A stretch of DNA of 64,000 nt from Eutreptiella sp. 'Long Island Sound 2002' (taxonomy: Eukaryota > Euglenozoa > Euglenophyceae > Eutreptiales > Eutreptiaceae): contig OZ038378.1 in NCBI GenBank assembly GCA_964036045.1, forward strand, positions 184,104,944 to 184,168,943, in the 5' to 3' direction. Each line of letters opens with the position of its first letter. Position 1 is the stretch's first letter. The position numbers were made by a program, and so were the translations under genes. The notes beneath the pieces are model-generated. The model did no database searches. It had not been told where the DNA came from and saw nothing but the letters and a program-made list of their open reading frames with translations. Shown here piece by piece: positions 1-12,119 of this stretch.

Positions 1-112
1 TTGTACAGAGCAAAAAATGCTGAGGCTCATTAATTCAGAGGGCTGATCGCCATTTTGTCCACTGCAACAAAAAAAAGGTCAAATGGTCGCAAAAGAGTTA
101 TTTCTGGGCCGT

Positions 113-182
113 GGGTGTGTGTGTGTGTGTGTGTGCGTGCGCGCGCGTGCATGCGTGCGTGCGTGCGTGCGTGCATGTGTGT
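113..182. repeat. (GT)n-rich microsatellite
   Basis: An alternating GT/GC purine-pyrimidine tract that drifts from GTGT to GCGC to GTGCGT units. It is potentially Z-DNA forming. It lies upstream of the first visible exon of the TilS-like gene. Confidence 0.9.
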
Positions 183-569
183 CCCTGCCCTACCCCCCAA
201 ACGCCATCACCGTGGAGGTTTGAATCGTTGAGGTCACACGCACTCGTGGCATCATGCATACATGGCCCAGCTTGCCGAGTGCCGCTGGTTTCGGTTGCAT
301 GCACAGCATTAGCCAGTGCCTCTCCTGTCATCACCTACACAAACCCAAGCAGCCTGCGCTGCCAGAGTGGCAGTGCAGTGGCCTGTTTGCTTGCTTCAGG
401 CAACCGAGGACATAGACTGCGGCCGCCTGTCTGGTTCTACAGAAAGGTGCATATTTGCCGATGGTAACTTTTCTTCAATAACTGTCAGCGGCCTGACCAG
501 ATTCTTCTGACGACCAGTGCCTTCCCTGCTTTTGCCTGTGTTGGGATTTGGTCGCTTTGCGTCATCTAC

Positions 570-642
570 GTGTGTGTGTGTGTGTGTGTATGTGTGTGCG
601 TGCGTGTGTGTGTGTGTGTATGTGTGTGCGTGTGTGTGTGCA
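570..642. repeat. (GT)n microsatellite
   Basis: A second GT/GC alternating tract interrupted by TATG. Between this tract and about 1130 I see no convincing exon. Confidence 0.9.
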
Positions 643-969
643 AGAGTGCATAGGCAAGAAACGTACGTATGAATGATTTCGTCGGGGCTGGGCGGTGCTG
701 AGGGCTGGGCGGCAGGGCCTTCTTTCCCCACGTATCCGGGCCTGGACTGTGTGCCCATGCATTTTGTCTTTGCCTGCAGGCCTCTGGTCCAGCGACGCTG
801 CCAGAGGCTGTACCGGATTTCTGGGGGATACAGGATGTTACCCTCTTGCCTGCCTGTCACGCTGCAGAAGGGCACCTATTGGCATTGAACATGCTTTGTC
901 TTGTTTGACTGTCCAACTGACGAGAATTGAGCTCTTAAGGCCTTTGTAAGTGCCTGTTTGTCGCGTCCT

Positions 970-970
970 A

Positions 971-1001
<31 letters not shown>

Positions 1002-1027
1002 GTGTGTGTGTGTGTGGGTGGGTGGGT
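970..1027. repeat. (GT)n / (GGGT)n compound microsatellite
   Basis: GT units alternate with GGGT units. It lies about 100 bp before the first TilS-like exon. Confidence 0.85.
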
Positions 1028-1163
1028 GTGGGTGTTCTGCAAATTGCTGTGCACGTGATATCAGGGGTGTCACGTTCGTGTGTGATATGTATTTATTTGT
1101 TTTGAGCGTATTCGTGGGCATTGTCGCAGGCGTGCTCGCGTGCTTTTTGGGAGCGCAATGCAG

Positions 1164-1364
1164 GTGTTGCTGATGCTTCGTACTGTAGGTATGGGCGAAG
1201 AGGGTGTTAGCGAAGACGTGCCCGTGTGGCGCCCGCTGCTGCCGCACACGAAGGACGAGATCTTTCAGTTTGCCCACAAGTTCGGCGTGCCCTATTTCAA
1301 GGACACAACGCCCGCGTGGAGCACCCGAGGGCACATGCGGAACCAGTTGATGCCTTTGCTCAAG
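1164..1364 (+). CDS. TilS-like gene, first visible exon
   Basis: The exon ends CTCAAG before GTTTGG, phase 0. The 5' border is uncertain: AG at 1162-1163 is preferred, AG at 1128-1129 would extend the same frame by 11 codons, and AG at 1187-1188 would shorten it. It encodes the PP-loop C-terminal motif with DTTPAWSTRG. Confidence 0.72.
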
Positions 1365-4300
1365 GTTTGGGCACGTCATACGGAGAGCGAACGGGCGGTG
1401 GCATGCAGACCCCCCCAACCCCCCCCCCCCCCTCAGACAATAAGCACGGCAATGGCGAGGAATCCCCTTTGGGCACGAGTCAGTCGGATCGGACCCCTTG
1501 GGGACTCCCTTGCAACATCCATATCTTTTCCAATGAAAGTAACCCCCAATGAGTTTTGGCCGGAACCCCCCCTTGGAGCCCCCACCTCAACCCACTTTTG
1601 AGGGGCGGGGGGTGTGCAAAAAAAAAAAAGAAGAAGAACCCCCTTTTTTGTGGCTTGAAAGTTGCGAACATTTTGGAGTGTTTTGCGATTTTGGGACCAA
1701 GGACGCTCCGGTCCCGAGTCTGTGGGATTTGCCCAGGCCGTGTGGATGTGCGCCAGATGATGCAGCTATTGTTGAGAGAATTCCTAAAAACGTTTTTGTG
1801 GATGTTGTGGCAGCCTACCCCTGGTAGGATGGTGTTCCCAGTAGGAACATGTGAAGCATTTTGACCACTTTGGGCGTTGTATGGGTTTGGTATCTTGTGT
1901 TGGTGGAGGTTGCACTCATACATTGCCCAGAAGTTCACACGCCCCTTGTAGAGACTTACCTCCCCCCCCCCTCCCCCCCTTTGTGCAAGCACCGTCTTGT
2001 GCGGTCGCCACTACCCGGTGAAACCATCAATTTTGTGCCTCGGGCAGTGCCTGAGCGAGAAGGGGGAGGGGTAGTTTTACCTTTTCAACACAGCCCCATT
2101 TACCAACCTCTGTATGAAAACCACCTGACAAACGACCATTTACCAACTCTTGCACTCATGAAGCATTATCATCCCCCGTATTCACTCCCAGAACCGACAC
2201 AAACCGCTGCTGCTCAGTCCATCCCAGCAGTCCCATTCCTGCACCCTGCCGGAGGTCCCCATGCATTGACCCGACTTAATTGCTCAAATGGCCTGTTTTC
2301 ATGCTCTTTTGGAGCTTTGGAGAGCCAAAACGTCACCAAAAACATAGTGCGTGCATGGTGGCCCTTCTCTACGGTCTTCTGCGGACCAGCCCCGGCAACC
2401 ACTACCACTGCGTTCAACAAACACTTCATGTTGGACCGTATTTTCCAAGGATTTCGCTGGACACAGGGGGGCGGGCGTCAGCACCCTGTTTGCGCTGGTT
2501 TTCCCGTGCCATCGCCCCGGCAGTGGTCCTGATCTAAACTGGATGGGGCCTGGGACTCCAGAGATACTCAGAGTCCAGTTGACAGTGCCAGAGCCTCACG
2601 GCCCCAGAGCTCCGACCTGACTGCCCCAAATGGGACTCATGGGCATTACCGTCCTCTTAGTGGGGCTGTGCACCTGTCCAGAATGCTTTTGGGTCGTGTC
2701 AGCCACGGCGCTGGGGAAGAGGCTTGGAGTTAGAGGGTGCTACAAATACAGGGCACATTTTTTCCATGCCTTGTTGGCTTCATGGTGAGAGTGGAACGGT
2801 GAGCAGTCCTTTGATATGATTGTGTTGGCGGAGGTGCCCTGCATGTGCACGAGGACTCCCCGGTTGTGGTTCGGGGGGGGGGGGGGGTGCGAAGTGTTCC
2901 ACTGCGCACTGGGCTCGTTTACACCTGAGCACCCACACTGGAGGAAACCACCGGTGCTTTGTTGCTGGGGGATCCAAAAGTGTGATGCATTGTTCTGCAG
3001 TCATTTTTCAACGGGGTGGGTGCCGATAGTGGTCAAACCATTTCAGATCGTGGGAAAAGGGCATTTACCAACAGCCAAATACTTGCCATAATGTGAGGCA
3101 GAACACTGCATTCTCCACGTCAGCCGTATGTCCAGCCACATGTCCAGGCAAAATGATGTTCGGATGTTCAACAGTATGTCCCAACTGGATGTGACGCATT
3201 GCCGGCGCTGGCATGGGAGGGACCCAGGGGCAGAAGCAGCACTTGTGAGCAGAGGGAAAACTATCCCGCTTTTACCCACTGAAAACACTCACCCACTTTA
3301 CGCAAGCAGTGTCCACGATTCTTTCCTGAAGACCCCAACCAGGGCATACACCCGGAAGTAACAGGAGGCACATTTGCGGAGCATTTATGGCAAAAGGGGG
3401 GAAGGGGGGATATGCGTGGAGGCGAGGCCGCTATGCACAAGTCGGCGCAAAAGGAAACAATTTCAGGCGTAAGTCGCTTTTTTAAGGGGGTGTAGATTGC
3501 GTGCACTTTTTTTTTGGCGTAAGTTGTGTGTGGGGAAAAAAAAGTGGAAAATGCTATGGGCACGCAACCTACGCCAAAAAGTACGCAGTTTACGCTTTTT
3601 CCCGCATTTGACCTACGCTTTCCTCAAGCAAACACACCTTTACATCTGTAGTAAAGACTGTAGAGAGGTTGGTGGGTTGCCGCCAGGGCTGTGCACACTT
3701 GGCACAGAGCAAACGAAATGGAGTATGTGGATGGTTAGCGTCTGGTTGGCAGACCGACGCAGCCTGCAAAGAGTGACAGAAATGCTTGGTTTCACTTGGA
3801 CAACTTCGACGAACAGTGTTTTGATTGATAGTGAAGGGAATGCAGTGGTCCAAGTATTGAGGTTGGGGAGACCCCTGCCCCCGAACCCCCAACCCCCAAC
3901 GCCTCCATCCCCCCGGCTCCATCGCTGCAGGAAATGTATGGCGTCGGGTATCTGCAAAATCTGAGCACTTTGGCCGAGCACTCGCAGCAGGTCTCTGTCC
4001 TTGTGCACGACCGCATCCTTCAGCCGTTCTGGGATGCCATTCGTATCGGTGGACTGGCCGTGTGGTTTGATTGTCGGGCGTACATGGACATGCCGATTGT
4101 CTTCTGGCGGGAGGGTCTGAAGCACGTTTGCCACGATCTCTTGGGGATTGGGCTGATCTCTGAGGACCCCATTCGGGACCAGCTGATGATGCGGTGTGCG
4201 TGCCCTGACACTTGCTTGTGCGCCGCGGTGATGCAACAGGCCCCGCCCGTCACTCTGATGTGAGTCGCAGTACGTCAGGTGCGATGTGCCAGTCGACGAA

Positions 4301-6784
4301 GATGGCGGTGGGCGGTTGCAGCAGGTGCTACGATTTGGCTGCTCCGGTTGATACTCGCGATTGCATGCCAGATGCATGGAGCAGCCGAGGGCGGTGAATC
4401 AGCATTTCTTTACAGTTGGTAATGGTACCCTGTTCATTAGAACCCGTGCTATTTTGCACTTTTGATACGAATCTGCGGAGAGTAGTTCATGCCTTTGGTG
4501 TGCCATACCGTGCGTTGGTTTCCAGGAACAATGTGAGAGACATGGTCCCATACCAATGTCAATCGGCTTTACCTGTACATGGGCTATGGCTGGTCAATAA
4601 TTTGCCAGCCCAAGGGGGTACATTTCAGGTTTACGCATTGTGAAGTCTTCGTTTTGTTCAACAAAGGGGTCCACCAATACGTTTTGGGTCGGGACCCCCC
4701 AAACTCCACGAGCCGAAACCCCGTTTTCCAGGTGGGATGTGGGGGAAGTGGAGGGGGTAGACGGCCACTATGTGTACATCTGACTCAGGCGCAGGAGAAA
4801 TTGGTTGTTCTATGAGGCCCCTATCTCCAGACACCCACCTAAAGAAGGGAGTTGGGGTTGGCAGTTGTTAGGAATGCGATTTTTAGGCGACCAATAGTCA
4901 CCTTTGGTGGCCTTCTTGGGTGGCATTGGGCCAGGCTTGGGTCGTCGTTTGGCGACAATGAGAGTATATGCAAACCCATGGGGAGCCAATTAGCCTCCCT
5001 GTTGTGGTGCCCATTAGCTGGTTTGAGGGTAACAACAGTACCCCCAAGCTCGGGATCCCTGATCTTCCGAACAGAGGTCTATTTTTAGGGCTGAGAGCGA
5101 GCGGGCGGGGGCAGACGAAACTGCGTGAGCTTATTGTCCACACGATGCATTACAAATCGGGCTGCCATTCAACTTATTTCTTTTGTGTTTACTCCTTCAG
5201 CCAATGTGTGGGTCCCAGCTCCAACCTCTGAGCACAGCCAATGCGCCCCCTTCTGGAGCCGCACCGATCGGTTGGCTAGCAAATCGCAATTGTTTGGGTG
5301 CCCCTGAAAACGTCTTGGAGGCTTTGGGCCAGAGTTGGGTCTACAAACCGGTGCAGAGGCACCTATTAATTTCCATGTGTCTACAGGACTTTTTGGGGTC
5401 TATATCAGCCCATTTGTCTAGGTTCAGGCAAAACGTAGGCCTGATCCCACATCCTAGCAATTCTCTGCAAGGTGAATGTGCTGAAGACAGTAGAATCTCC
5501 ATCTGTGGGCCACCCTCGATGACCCCTTGGCGGCCTTGGGGTGGGGTGGGGTCATCATTTGGTGGAATCCAAACCCATGGGGAGCCACATATCGCCCAGT
5601 AGTCCCGCCTACTAGTGTCCACAGGCACCTTAAACTCTGCGTGAGATAGCCACACACGAGCCATTTTTATTGAAAACAGTGCCGGGCTGGCTTTCAGTGG
5701 CCTCACTGACCCTGTGGCAGCCGAAAGAGGTTGGGCCGGTGATGTGACAATACCATGGTAGCCATGGTAGGATGCCGAAGGACGCCACCTGGGGCCAGGC
5801 GTGACGTTTTCAAAGGCAGTTTTCAGCAGAATGCCCAACCTTATAGAATATGTCTTTTGATAATGTGAGCACTCTTGAGAATCACAAGGGCAAAGCCTGT
5901 TTTGTCCTCTTTTGTGTGGTTTGGGCAGACTTGCTCCCTTGGGCAGAGGGTCCAGTAAGGGACACTGGGTTTTGGACCCAGCACCTCCGTTTTTAGCCTC
6001 AGAGTTTTTTGAACCAAAATGGAGGTTTTTGATATCGTGGCCACCAACAATGATCAGCAATGACAACAACAACAGCAATCAAGCTTGTTTTGCCTCCCTT
6101 CTGCTTGGTGTCCACGCGTTTTGGCTGCAGGAAGTGGGGGGCATTAGTATTTTGATTTCAGAGATCAACCTTTTTAACATGGTTTTCCTAACTGTCGGAC
6201 CACCAACATGATCATATAACACTTGTAGACTTGTTTTAGACCCAATTTGCGTGCCGTCCACCCATTTTGGCTGCCTGCAGTTGGGGCCAGGGGGCATTGG
6301 GATCCTGGACACGCATAGGTTCATAGGTTTGGGGTGGTCAACAATCGAATTATCCCGAATCAAGATTTGATTTTTGCACCGGCTGATCATTGCAAACCCA
6401 CGGGCGGGGTCTCTTTGAGGTGCGTTGTCAAAGCCCATAGAATTTGGTGCTCACCATTCGCAGGAATTGTGCAGAACCGTGTCGGGTACATGTGGGCGCT
6501 TTGCGCCTCATGCCGATTTTCTGCCCTGGCCCATTTGATCTTTCGGACCCAGTCAATTAGGCAGTGTTCACAATGTTCAATGTGACCGTTCCTGCGTGGA
6601 CATGTGCAGTATTGCTCCACAGGACGCCTTTCATGCGTGTAGTTGCAAAGGATCTTACCTGCAAAGGTCCTGGGCCTTCCACTTCTTCTCCCAGGCCTTT
6701 GGTTGCACAGCAGATGCACCCCCTTCCCTTTCACCCACCCTCCCTCCCTTACGACTCCTCCCTCCCTCCCTCTTTCCTGTGCTT

Positions 6785-6827
<43 letters not shown>

Positions 6828-9800
6828 CTCTCTCTCTCTCTCTCTCTCTCTTTGTCAGCCCCCCCCCCCCCCCCGCTCTCTCTTTCTCTCTCTTTCGTCG
6901 CTGCGCTATATACACTCAGCCCACACAACAAATGGGTAGAGACGGGATGCGCCCCATGTAGACCACTTTATTGCATATTCCCCCGTGCCTTTTTTTCCTG
7001 GGGGGGGGGTGTTGGCACAAGGCCTCGGTATCGGGGGGGGGGGGTTGTAATTCTGGTCCCAAAGCACATTGTTTGACCTCTGACCTTTCGGTCCCTCCTT
7101 AAAAGTCTGAAAGTCCCACCGGTGTGGCTTGGGTTGGGGGTTGGGGTGTCTGGCCCGCGGCCCCGTAAAATGGGCTGTGCTATCTTTGCATTTCTAATTC
7201 AGGCTGAGGCTGGCGTTGGCACCCGATGGCAACGGCAAGAGCGGGTTTGTGGAGCTGAAGAAAGGGCACCGATTTTATCTCCACGGCACAACGCTTGCGT
7301 TCCTGCGCGCGGGTTTCTTCCCCAAGACTCCGTATTATACTCCGGGTGAAGAGGTGACTGCGGCCACGCCGGAGGTATGCGGTCTAAAACAGTGGCGTTG
7401 CATGTGGCAGAAGAGTCCCTTTGGGGGCCTATTGTTGTTGGGAAGGCCGGTTTGGAGGTTGGCAGTGGGCAGATGTCTATCCAATGGCGGCTCAGACGGC
7501 TCCGCTGCGCGGGGCTGTCGGGCCCCTTTGGGGGTACCACGACTCGTATTAGAGGCCAAAACACGAACCCAGAGTGGGGCTGAGCCCTTGGTGACGGGGG
7601 TGTACGGGGGCAGGGCACCTGCTCCCCGCCGATGGTTCCCGCGGATGGAGTGACGGGGCAGTGACGCTTGGGGGCCAAGATGGGGTAAAGGAGGGGGACG
7701 GGGTTTTGGAGGTTTCGACTTTGAAGGGGGCGCGGGGCGAGTGATTGGGTGGGTGGGTGGCACACGGATTGGGGGCCTGCGTCGTCCCAGTCCCCTCCCT
7801 GGGGCGCCTCCTCCGAGGCCTGCACGTGCTGATCTGTCCCGCACGGATTACTTGGGCTTGAGACGCCTCTCCCCAGCGCTGCACTGGGCCCTGCAGAGCT
7901 TTTCTGCGATCCTTCACTCCGGACTTCGCGACCAGCCGACCTTTCGGCGTGCCCAGAGCATCGCCCTGGTGAGGGAGATTGAAGGGGGTGGTGGTGTGGA
8001 GGTCAAGGGCTTTGGGGCTGAAGATTTTATGGAGTTCGAAGGAGAGCCAACGAGGGTAGAGGTCGACGGGGAGGGAACGGTTGGGCAGGTCAAAGAAGGG
8101 CTGTGGTTTTCCGGGGGATGCGCGATGCAGCATCTGAGGAACCCTTCCCAACGTCCAGTACCCGCCCCTCGCCCCTCAACCCCCACAACCCCTCACTCCT
8201 CCTCCTCCTGCCTTCAACCTCCAACCGCCTCGTACCGCCGTTGGGGGGGCTGTTCACATACCACAGCCCAACAGCTTAAGATTGGGATTTAGTGCCTCGC
8301 GGGTTGGACTTGCCGAAACCAATAATTTCTTGGACTACAACATACACGGCGAAGGGGATTTGGGGGTTGAAGGAGGGTGAGGGGGCTTTGAGGCCGAAGG
8401 AGGGGTGGCAGGACGTTTTGAGGTAGAAGGGGGCGTGGTTTGTCGCGGTGCAGCTTTTTACCGTATTGGGGCCTCATCCCAAGGAGTGTGGACGCGGCTG
8501 TGCATCCCTTGCCACATCGAGGCCACTCTCCAGGGAAGAGCTGTATTTGCAGGCGGACGGAGCGAATATGGGTGATTTGACCCAGCGACCCACCGAGGCA
8601 ACGGATCAGGACCACTGGAGTGTGCATTTCCAGAGAGCTCCCAGAGGGCAAGGGACAGTGACTAGCTGAATGATGACTGCCCCATGGCCTGTGTGTGGCA
8701 GGAAATCCCAGAGTTCGTGCACTCCCAGAGAATATGTGAAGGTCTTTGGCGTTGGAGGGAGCCATGTACGCTGACTTGCCAGCTCCGCCCGCGCTGAACA
8801 ATTCATGGGTACTACTTACACATACGCCACCCCCTAATGCCTTTATTTGCCCCTTCTCCCCCAGCCCCTTTGCCAGAACGCTGCGTGAACCACACCTACG
8901 GGGCCCCGCACAGGTGCGAGTGGTGGTGCACGGCCCAGATGACAGCAATGCCAATGGCCTGCTATCAATCTGCCCCTGACCATGCGCGCTGTGGTATGTC
9001 ATGCAGGTGCAGCGGGGGCCGTATCACATCCGACTGGACGTCGTACGCGACGTTGATGAGGCTGCTCTCTCTGCCAAGTTGGATCTCCTTGACCTCCTGA
9101 AGGGGCAGTTCACCTATTATTTGCCCCACGGGCCGACGCTTGTCATCGACAAAGTGTGTGCTCCTCCTCTCTCCCGCTGGTGCCAGCTCCGTGTGCGAAT
9201 CTGGCCCCTGCTCTCCCCCCCCACCCCAGTTTGTGCCCCATTCCCAGCCCTAGTCCCAGTGCCAGCCCAAGCACAGGTCTTGGCCACAGCCCTGCCCAGG
9301 CTCCAGCACTGGCCAGCCTAACCCCCTGCCCCCCAAAGAGAAGATGCAGCCGAAATGATAAGGCGCACACGTCTTCTTCTTATTTTCCAGTCCAAAATAA
9401 GTAAACACACAGAGCCCCAGCACCATCCTCAGAAGGAACGGACGATTGCATTGATCGTGTCTCTCCTGTTTGGGTTGATTACAAAAAGGTGGCCATGGAC
9501 AGCAGCTTGGGCATCATGTTGCCGTGCTTCATCAACATCAGCAACAAATGCGTCATATGCTTCTATGATGTATGTCGTATGGCACCGGTACCAAAAGGAT
9601 TGACAATAGCATCACAGGCCCGAAACAAAGATTTTCTGGGGGGTCAAAGGGGCGGGGGTGGCGTCAAAATAAGAAGACGCACCAAATAAGAACACGCAAA
9701 TACATAAGAAAACGCGCATCCTCTTGTTTTGAGCGAGGGGTTTAGTTGTGACTGCTGGGCTCTGCTTTGTGTTGGCTTGGGTCTGGACCTTGGCCGTGGC

Positions 9801-10123
9801 GTTGTCTGGCAGAGTACTGAGCGCCTACCATGCGCCGCCTGTGCACGCACCCATGCGCCTACAATGCGCCGACTATGCACCGACGATGCGCCTGCTATGC
9901 GCCTATCTCCAGCAGCACAAATTGGGTCACAGCGGCGCTCAATATGCCCTCCCCTCTGAGGCTTCTCCTTTCGCATCAGGACAAGGAAGTGCGTCCCAAA
10001 GTTATGCGGCAGATCCCCAAAGTTCTCACTGATGTGATGCCAATCGTGGGGGTTCGTCCCAAGTCGGGCATCCCTGAGCCCGCCACACACGTGAAGGTCA
10101 CGGTGACGGTCGACCTTCGCTAG
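1164..10123 (+). CDS. TilS-like PP-loop tRNA(Ile)-lysidine-synthase family protein, 3' part (five exons)
   Basis: Exons 1164-1364, 3931-4193, 7203-7374, 9007-9153 and 9980-10123 join in matching phase to about 308 residues ending in TAG. The first exon carries the end of a PP-loop ATPase module: WRPLLPHTKDEI, GVPYFKDTTPAWSTRG, then RNQLMPLL. This matches the TilS pattern of RPLL, a D-T/S-N stretch and RNxLRxxxxPxL. The later exons give the C-terminal half, with FVELKKGHRFYLHG, FTYYLPHGPTLVIDK and LTDVMPIVGV. TilS enzymes attach lysine to C34 of the CAU tRNA-Ile, so that it reads AUA. In eukaryotes the family is expected in plastids or mitochondria, but no targeting peptide is visible here. 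The nucleotide-binding SGGxDS motif is absent and must lie in upstream exons. The family assignment is by motif reading; the exact substrate is inferred. Confidence 0.72.
1365..3930 (+). other. Intron (2.57 kb) of the TilS-like gene
   Basis: It has GT...AG borders. The content is low in coding signal, with C runs near 1425 and 1965, a G run near 2875, and a 3480-3610 stretch repeating TTTACGC/ACGCCAAAAA motifs. No gene seen. Confidence 0.6.
3931..4193 (+). CDS. TilS-like gene, exon
   Basis: Acceptor CTGCAG, donor GCG/GTGTGC. It enters in phase 0 and leaves two bases, completed by the next exon to Arg. It begins EMYGVGYLQNLSTLAEH and continues with a helical, aromatic-rich segment including VWFDCRAYMDMP and FWREGLKHVC. 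Confidence 0.75.
4194..7202 (+). other. Intron (3.0 kb) of the TilS-like gene
   Basis: No coding signal. Two related blocks at about 4940-5010 and 5540-5600 share a GGGTCRTCRTTTGG ... AACCCATGGGGAGCCA pattern. A long CT microsatellite lies at 6787-6890. Confidence 0.6.
6787..6893. repeat. (CT)n microsatellite with C homopolymer
   Basis: About 35 CT units are broken by TGTGT and TTTGTCAG. A run of about 18 C follows, and then more CT. Reading frames through it encode only Leu-Ser repeats and are artefacts. Confidence 0.95.
7203..7374 (+). CDS. TilS-like gene, exon
   Basis: Acceptor ATTCAG, donor GAG/GTATGC. One base completes the Arg codon left by the preceding exon, which strongly supports the join. 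It encodes LRLALAPDGNGKSGFVEL then KKGHRFYLHG and FLRAGFFPKTPYY. Confidence 0.75.
7375..9006 (+). other. Intron (1.63 kb) of the TilS-like gene
   Basis: A GC-rich intron. Several long open frames on both strands (for example 7741-8292) lack splice-consistent context and recognisable motifs. Confidence 0.55.
9007..9153 (+). CDS. TilS-like gene, exon
   Basis: Acceptor ATGCAG, donor AAA/GTGTGT, phase 0 on both sides. It encodes VQRGPYHIRLDVV and ends with FTYYLPHGPTLVIDK. Confidence 0.75.
9154..9979 (+). other. Last intron (0.83 kb) of the TilS-like gene
   Basis: It contains a GCGCC-rich minisatellite (9826-9955). No extra exon is needed, because the flanking exons are both in phase 0. Confidence 0.55.
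9826..9955. repeat. ATGCGCC-type minisatellite, copy 1
   Basis: Irregular 10-12 bp units (ATGCGCCTAC, ATGCGCCGAC, ATGCACCGAC) are followed by TCTCCAGCAGCACAAATTGG. The same unit type and 3' tail recur at 10495-10640. Confidence 0.8.
9980..10123 (+). CDS. TilS-like gene, terminal exon with stop
   Basis: Acceptor CATCAG, phase 0. It encodes DKEVRPKVMRQIPKVL then TDVMPIVGVRPKS and HVKVTVTVDLR, then TAG at 10121-10123. The sequence reads smoothly on from VIDK of the previous exon. Confidence 0.75.
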   Translation, partial: DKEVRPKVMRQIPKVLTDVMPIVGVRPKSGIPEPATHVKVTVTVDLR

Positions 10124-10494
10124 ACCACAGGACCCGTCTCCAGGGCTGGAACTGCGGCGCACGGGCTGGGGCAGGGGCTGCGGCGGGTGCAGCAAGTGTT
10201 TTGGGTCAGGATTGTCGTCAGGCTGAGTGAAGATCAGAACGTGTGAAATGTCACAGCCGGGGCGACCAGGATTTGTGGAATGAAGGGACGTCTGCAGGCA
10301 CACGAATCGAGGCAGGGACAAGGCCGGGGGGCTTTATTCGGGAGACTGGGCACGGAACGAGTTGGTCCACATACCCCGGAACCACGATTCCCCGACGTTC
10401 TGCGACTGGTGGGTCTTTTGTCCACCCCCCGGGCCCATTCACGTCTGTGCACGCCTGCCTGTCACCCCGGGCTCACCATGTTCACAGTAGTCGT

Positions 10495-10640
10495 GCGCGC
10501 TATACGCCTGTGCACGTGCTATGCGCCGACTGTGCGCGGACCATGCGCCGTCTATGCGCGCACTATGCACCGACCATGCGCCGGCCATGCGCCTGTCTCC
10601 AGCGGCACGAATGGGGTCGCAGTCAACGACGAGGGCGGCA
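10495..10640. repeat. ATGCGCC-type minisatellite, copy 2
   Basis: It has the same 10-12 bp units as 9826-9955 (CTATGCGCCGAC, CCATGCGCCGGCC), followed by the related tail TCTCCAGCGGCACGAATGGG. The shared tail shows the two loci are duplicates, not independent microsatellites. Confidence 0.8.
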
Positions 10641-12119
10641 ACAGTCCACACGCACACACACAGCGGGAGTGGGACCCTTTTGAGTCCGACCTGTGTGCTG
10701 GGGCCTGGGGTGTCGGGGTGGCAAGGCTTGCTGTGCTTGCCGTCGCAGAGGTTTTGGCAGTAGCACAGGGGGAGCACGGACAGGGCCATTGGCACAAGCG
10801 GAGGCAGGCGCCACAATGAGGGCAAGCGACGTGCGGTGGCCAGAGCAGTGACGCATTAGCGTGCGCTATGGACACTGGCATCGGCAGTGGTAGTTCTACA
10901 GGCAGAGACCAGGGCAGAGGCCCGGGTAGGGGCAGGCAGGTGCAGGGGCTTCGGACATGGTCTTGCCTGCGCTGCTTTGTCGGTCACATCGGCGGAACCC
11001 TCAGAGTCTGGATCCATATTGCACCTTCACGACCGACGCAGCGTCTTTTTGTCTTTGCGCTTTTGCTGCTGCTCTTTCCCGGTGATTAACATTTAGTAAA
11101 CCTCCAGACAAATCAAACGGGGGCTGGGTGTAAGCCTCCACAGTGCAGTAGCTGCAGTACTGGGACGGGGGGTGCTGATGCAGAATAGAATAGATGTGTC
11201 ACCCATTCAGTGCGCAATTTTTGTGCCCAATTTATTCGGTATTTTTAAGGATTTGCACGGGAATACATTAGGCTGTGCTTTTGCTCACTTGCACCATGCC
11301 AAAGGATTTGGTTAATGATAACTAGTCTCCCATGGAAGTCAGAGAAGTGCTGAAGTGGTCTTTCCTCATTTTGTAGTGTTCCAGTGGCATTCAATGTGGT
11401 GCAAACAGTAGCGCTGGTTGATGCACCAGGAAAGTCCTCCAGGGAATTACAGCAACCGTCTGGTGTTTCTCATGAGCAGTTTTTGCCAACCCTGCATAAT
11501 TTGTTCGCTCATTTTTAAGAAATGGCAGATGGCAGGTGTTTCAGGCCGACCAAAAGCATCGCCGTCTCGTCAAGTGCAGCGTGGGGTGAACCAGCAGGCC
11601 AACCCTATGCCAACCATTTTTCTTGCACCGTTGGTGGTTGTGGTTGTGGGCCACCAGTGCGACTCTGTGCAGAGTGCGGGACGTCGTAGGTAGTCTTTCC
11701 AGAGCAAAGGGCAGAGGCAATGGCAAGTGGCCGCACGGTTCGGTGTGAGATTGATGGGGTTGTTTGGTTGGGTGGCGAGAAACATATGTCATGGAGGTTC
11801 TGATGTTAAGGGGGCAATTGATTGCAGTGAATCCCTATGTTAAGTTGATCCCTATCCAAGGTAGGGCTCGCCCCAAGTACAAAATAAAGCCCCGCCCCGG
11901 TGTAACACGTGGCAGAAGATTTGCACTGCCCAATGTCGAGGGGTGTTTTCCTTTTGGCATCAGCATCTTCCAGCACAATGTCAGCATCCTCGACACAAAA
12001 TTGGATTGAAGCACAGTAGTTGGAGTGTTCTGGTAGCTCGCTAGTTTTGGAGCACCGTTTGAACAGCAATTTGGACCGCAAACTACCTCTTTTGGAGCAC
12101 AACTTTCCAAAAGCGAATT

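Noticed and set aside
780-890. Possible upstream TilS-like exon after CTGCAG
   Set aside because: None of the three frames resembles the nucleotide-binding part of the family.
6643-6939. Leu-Ser repeat proteins
   Set aside because: Translation of the CT microsatellite.
7741-8292. A 183-codon plus frame in an intron
   Set aside because: It lies between two exons whose phases already match, has low-complexity Pro/Gly composition and no recognisable motif.
8877-8950. Possible extra TilS-like exon (LREPHLRGPAQ)
   Set aside because: The exons on either side are both in phase 0 and read smoothly without it.
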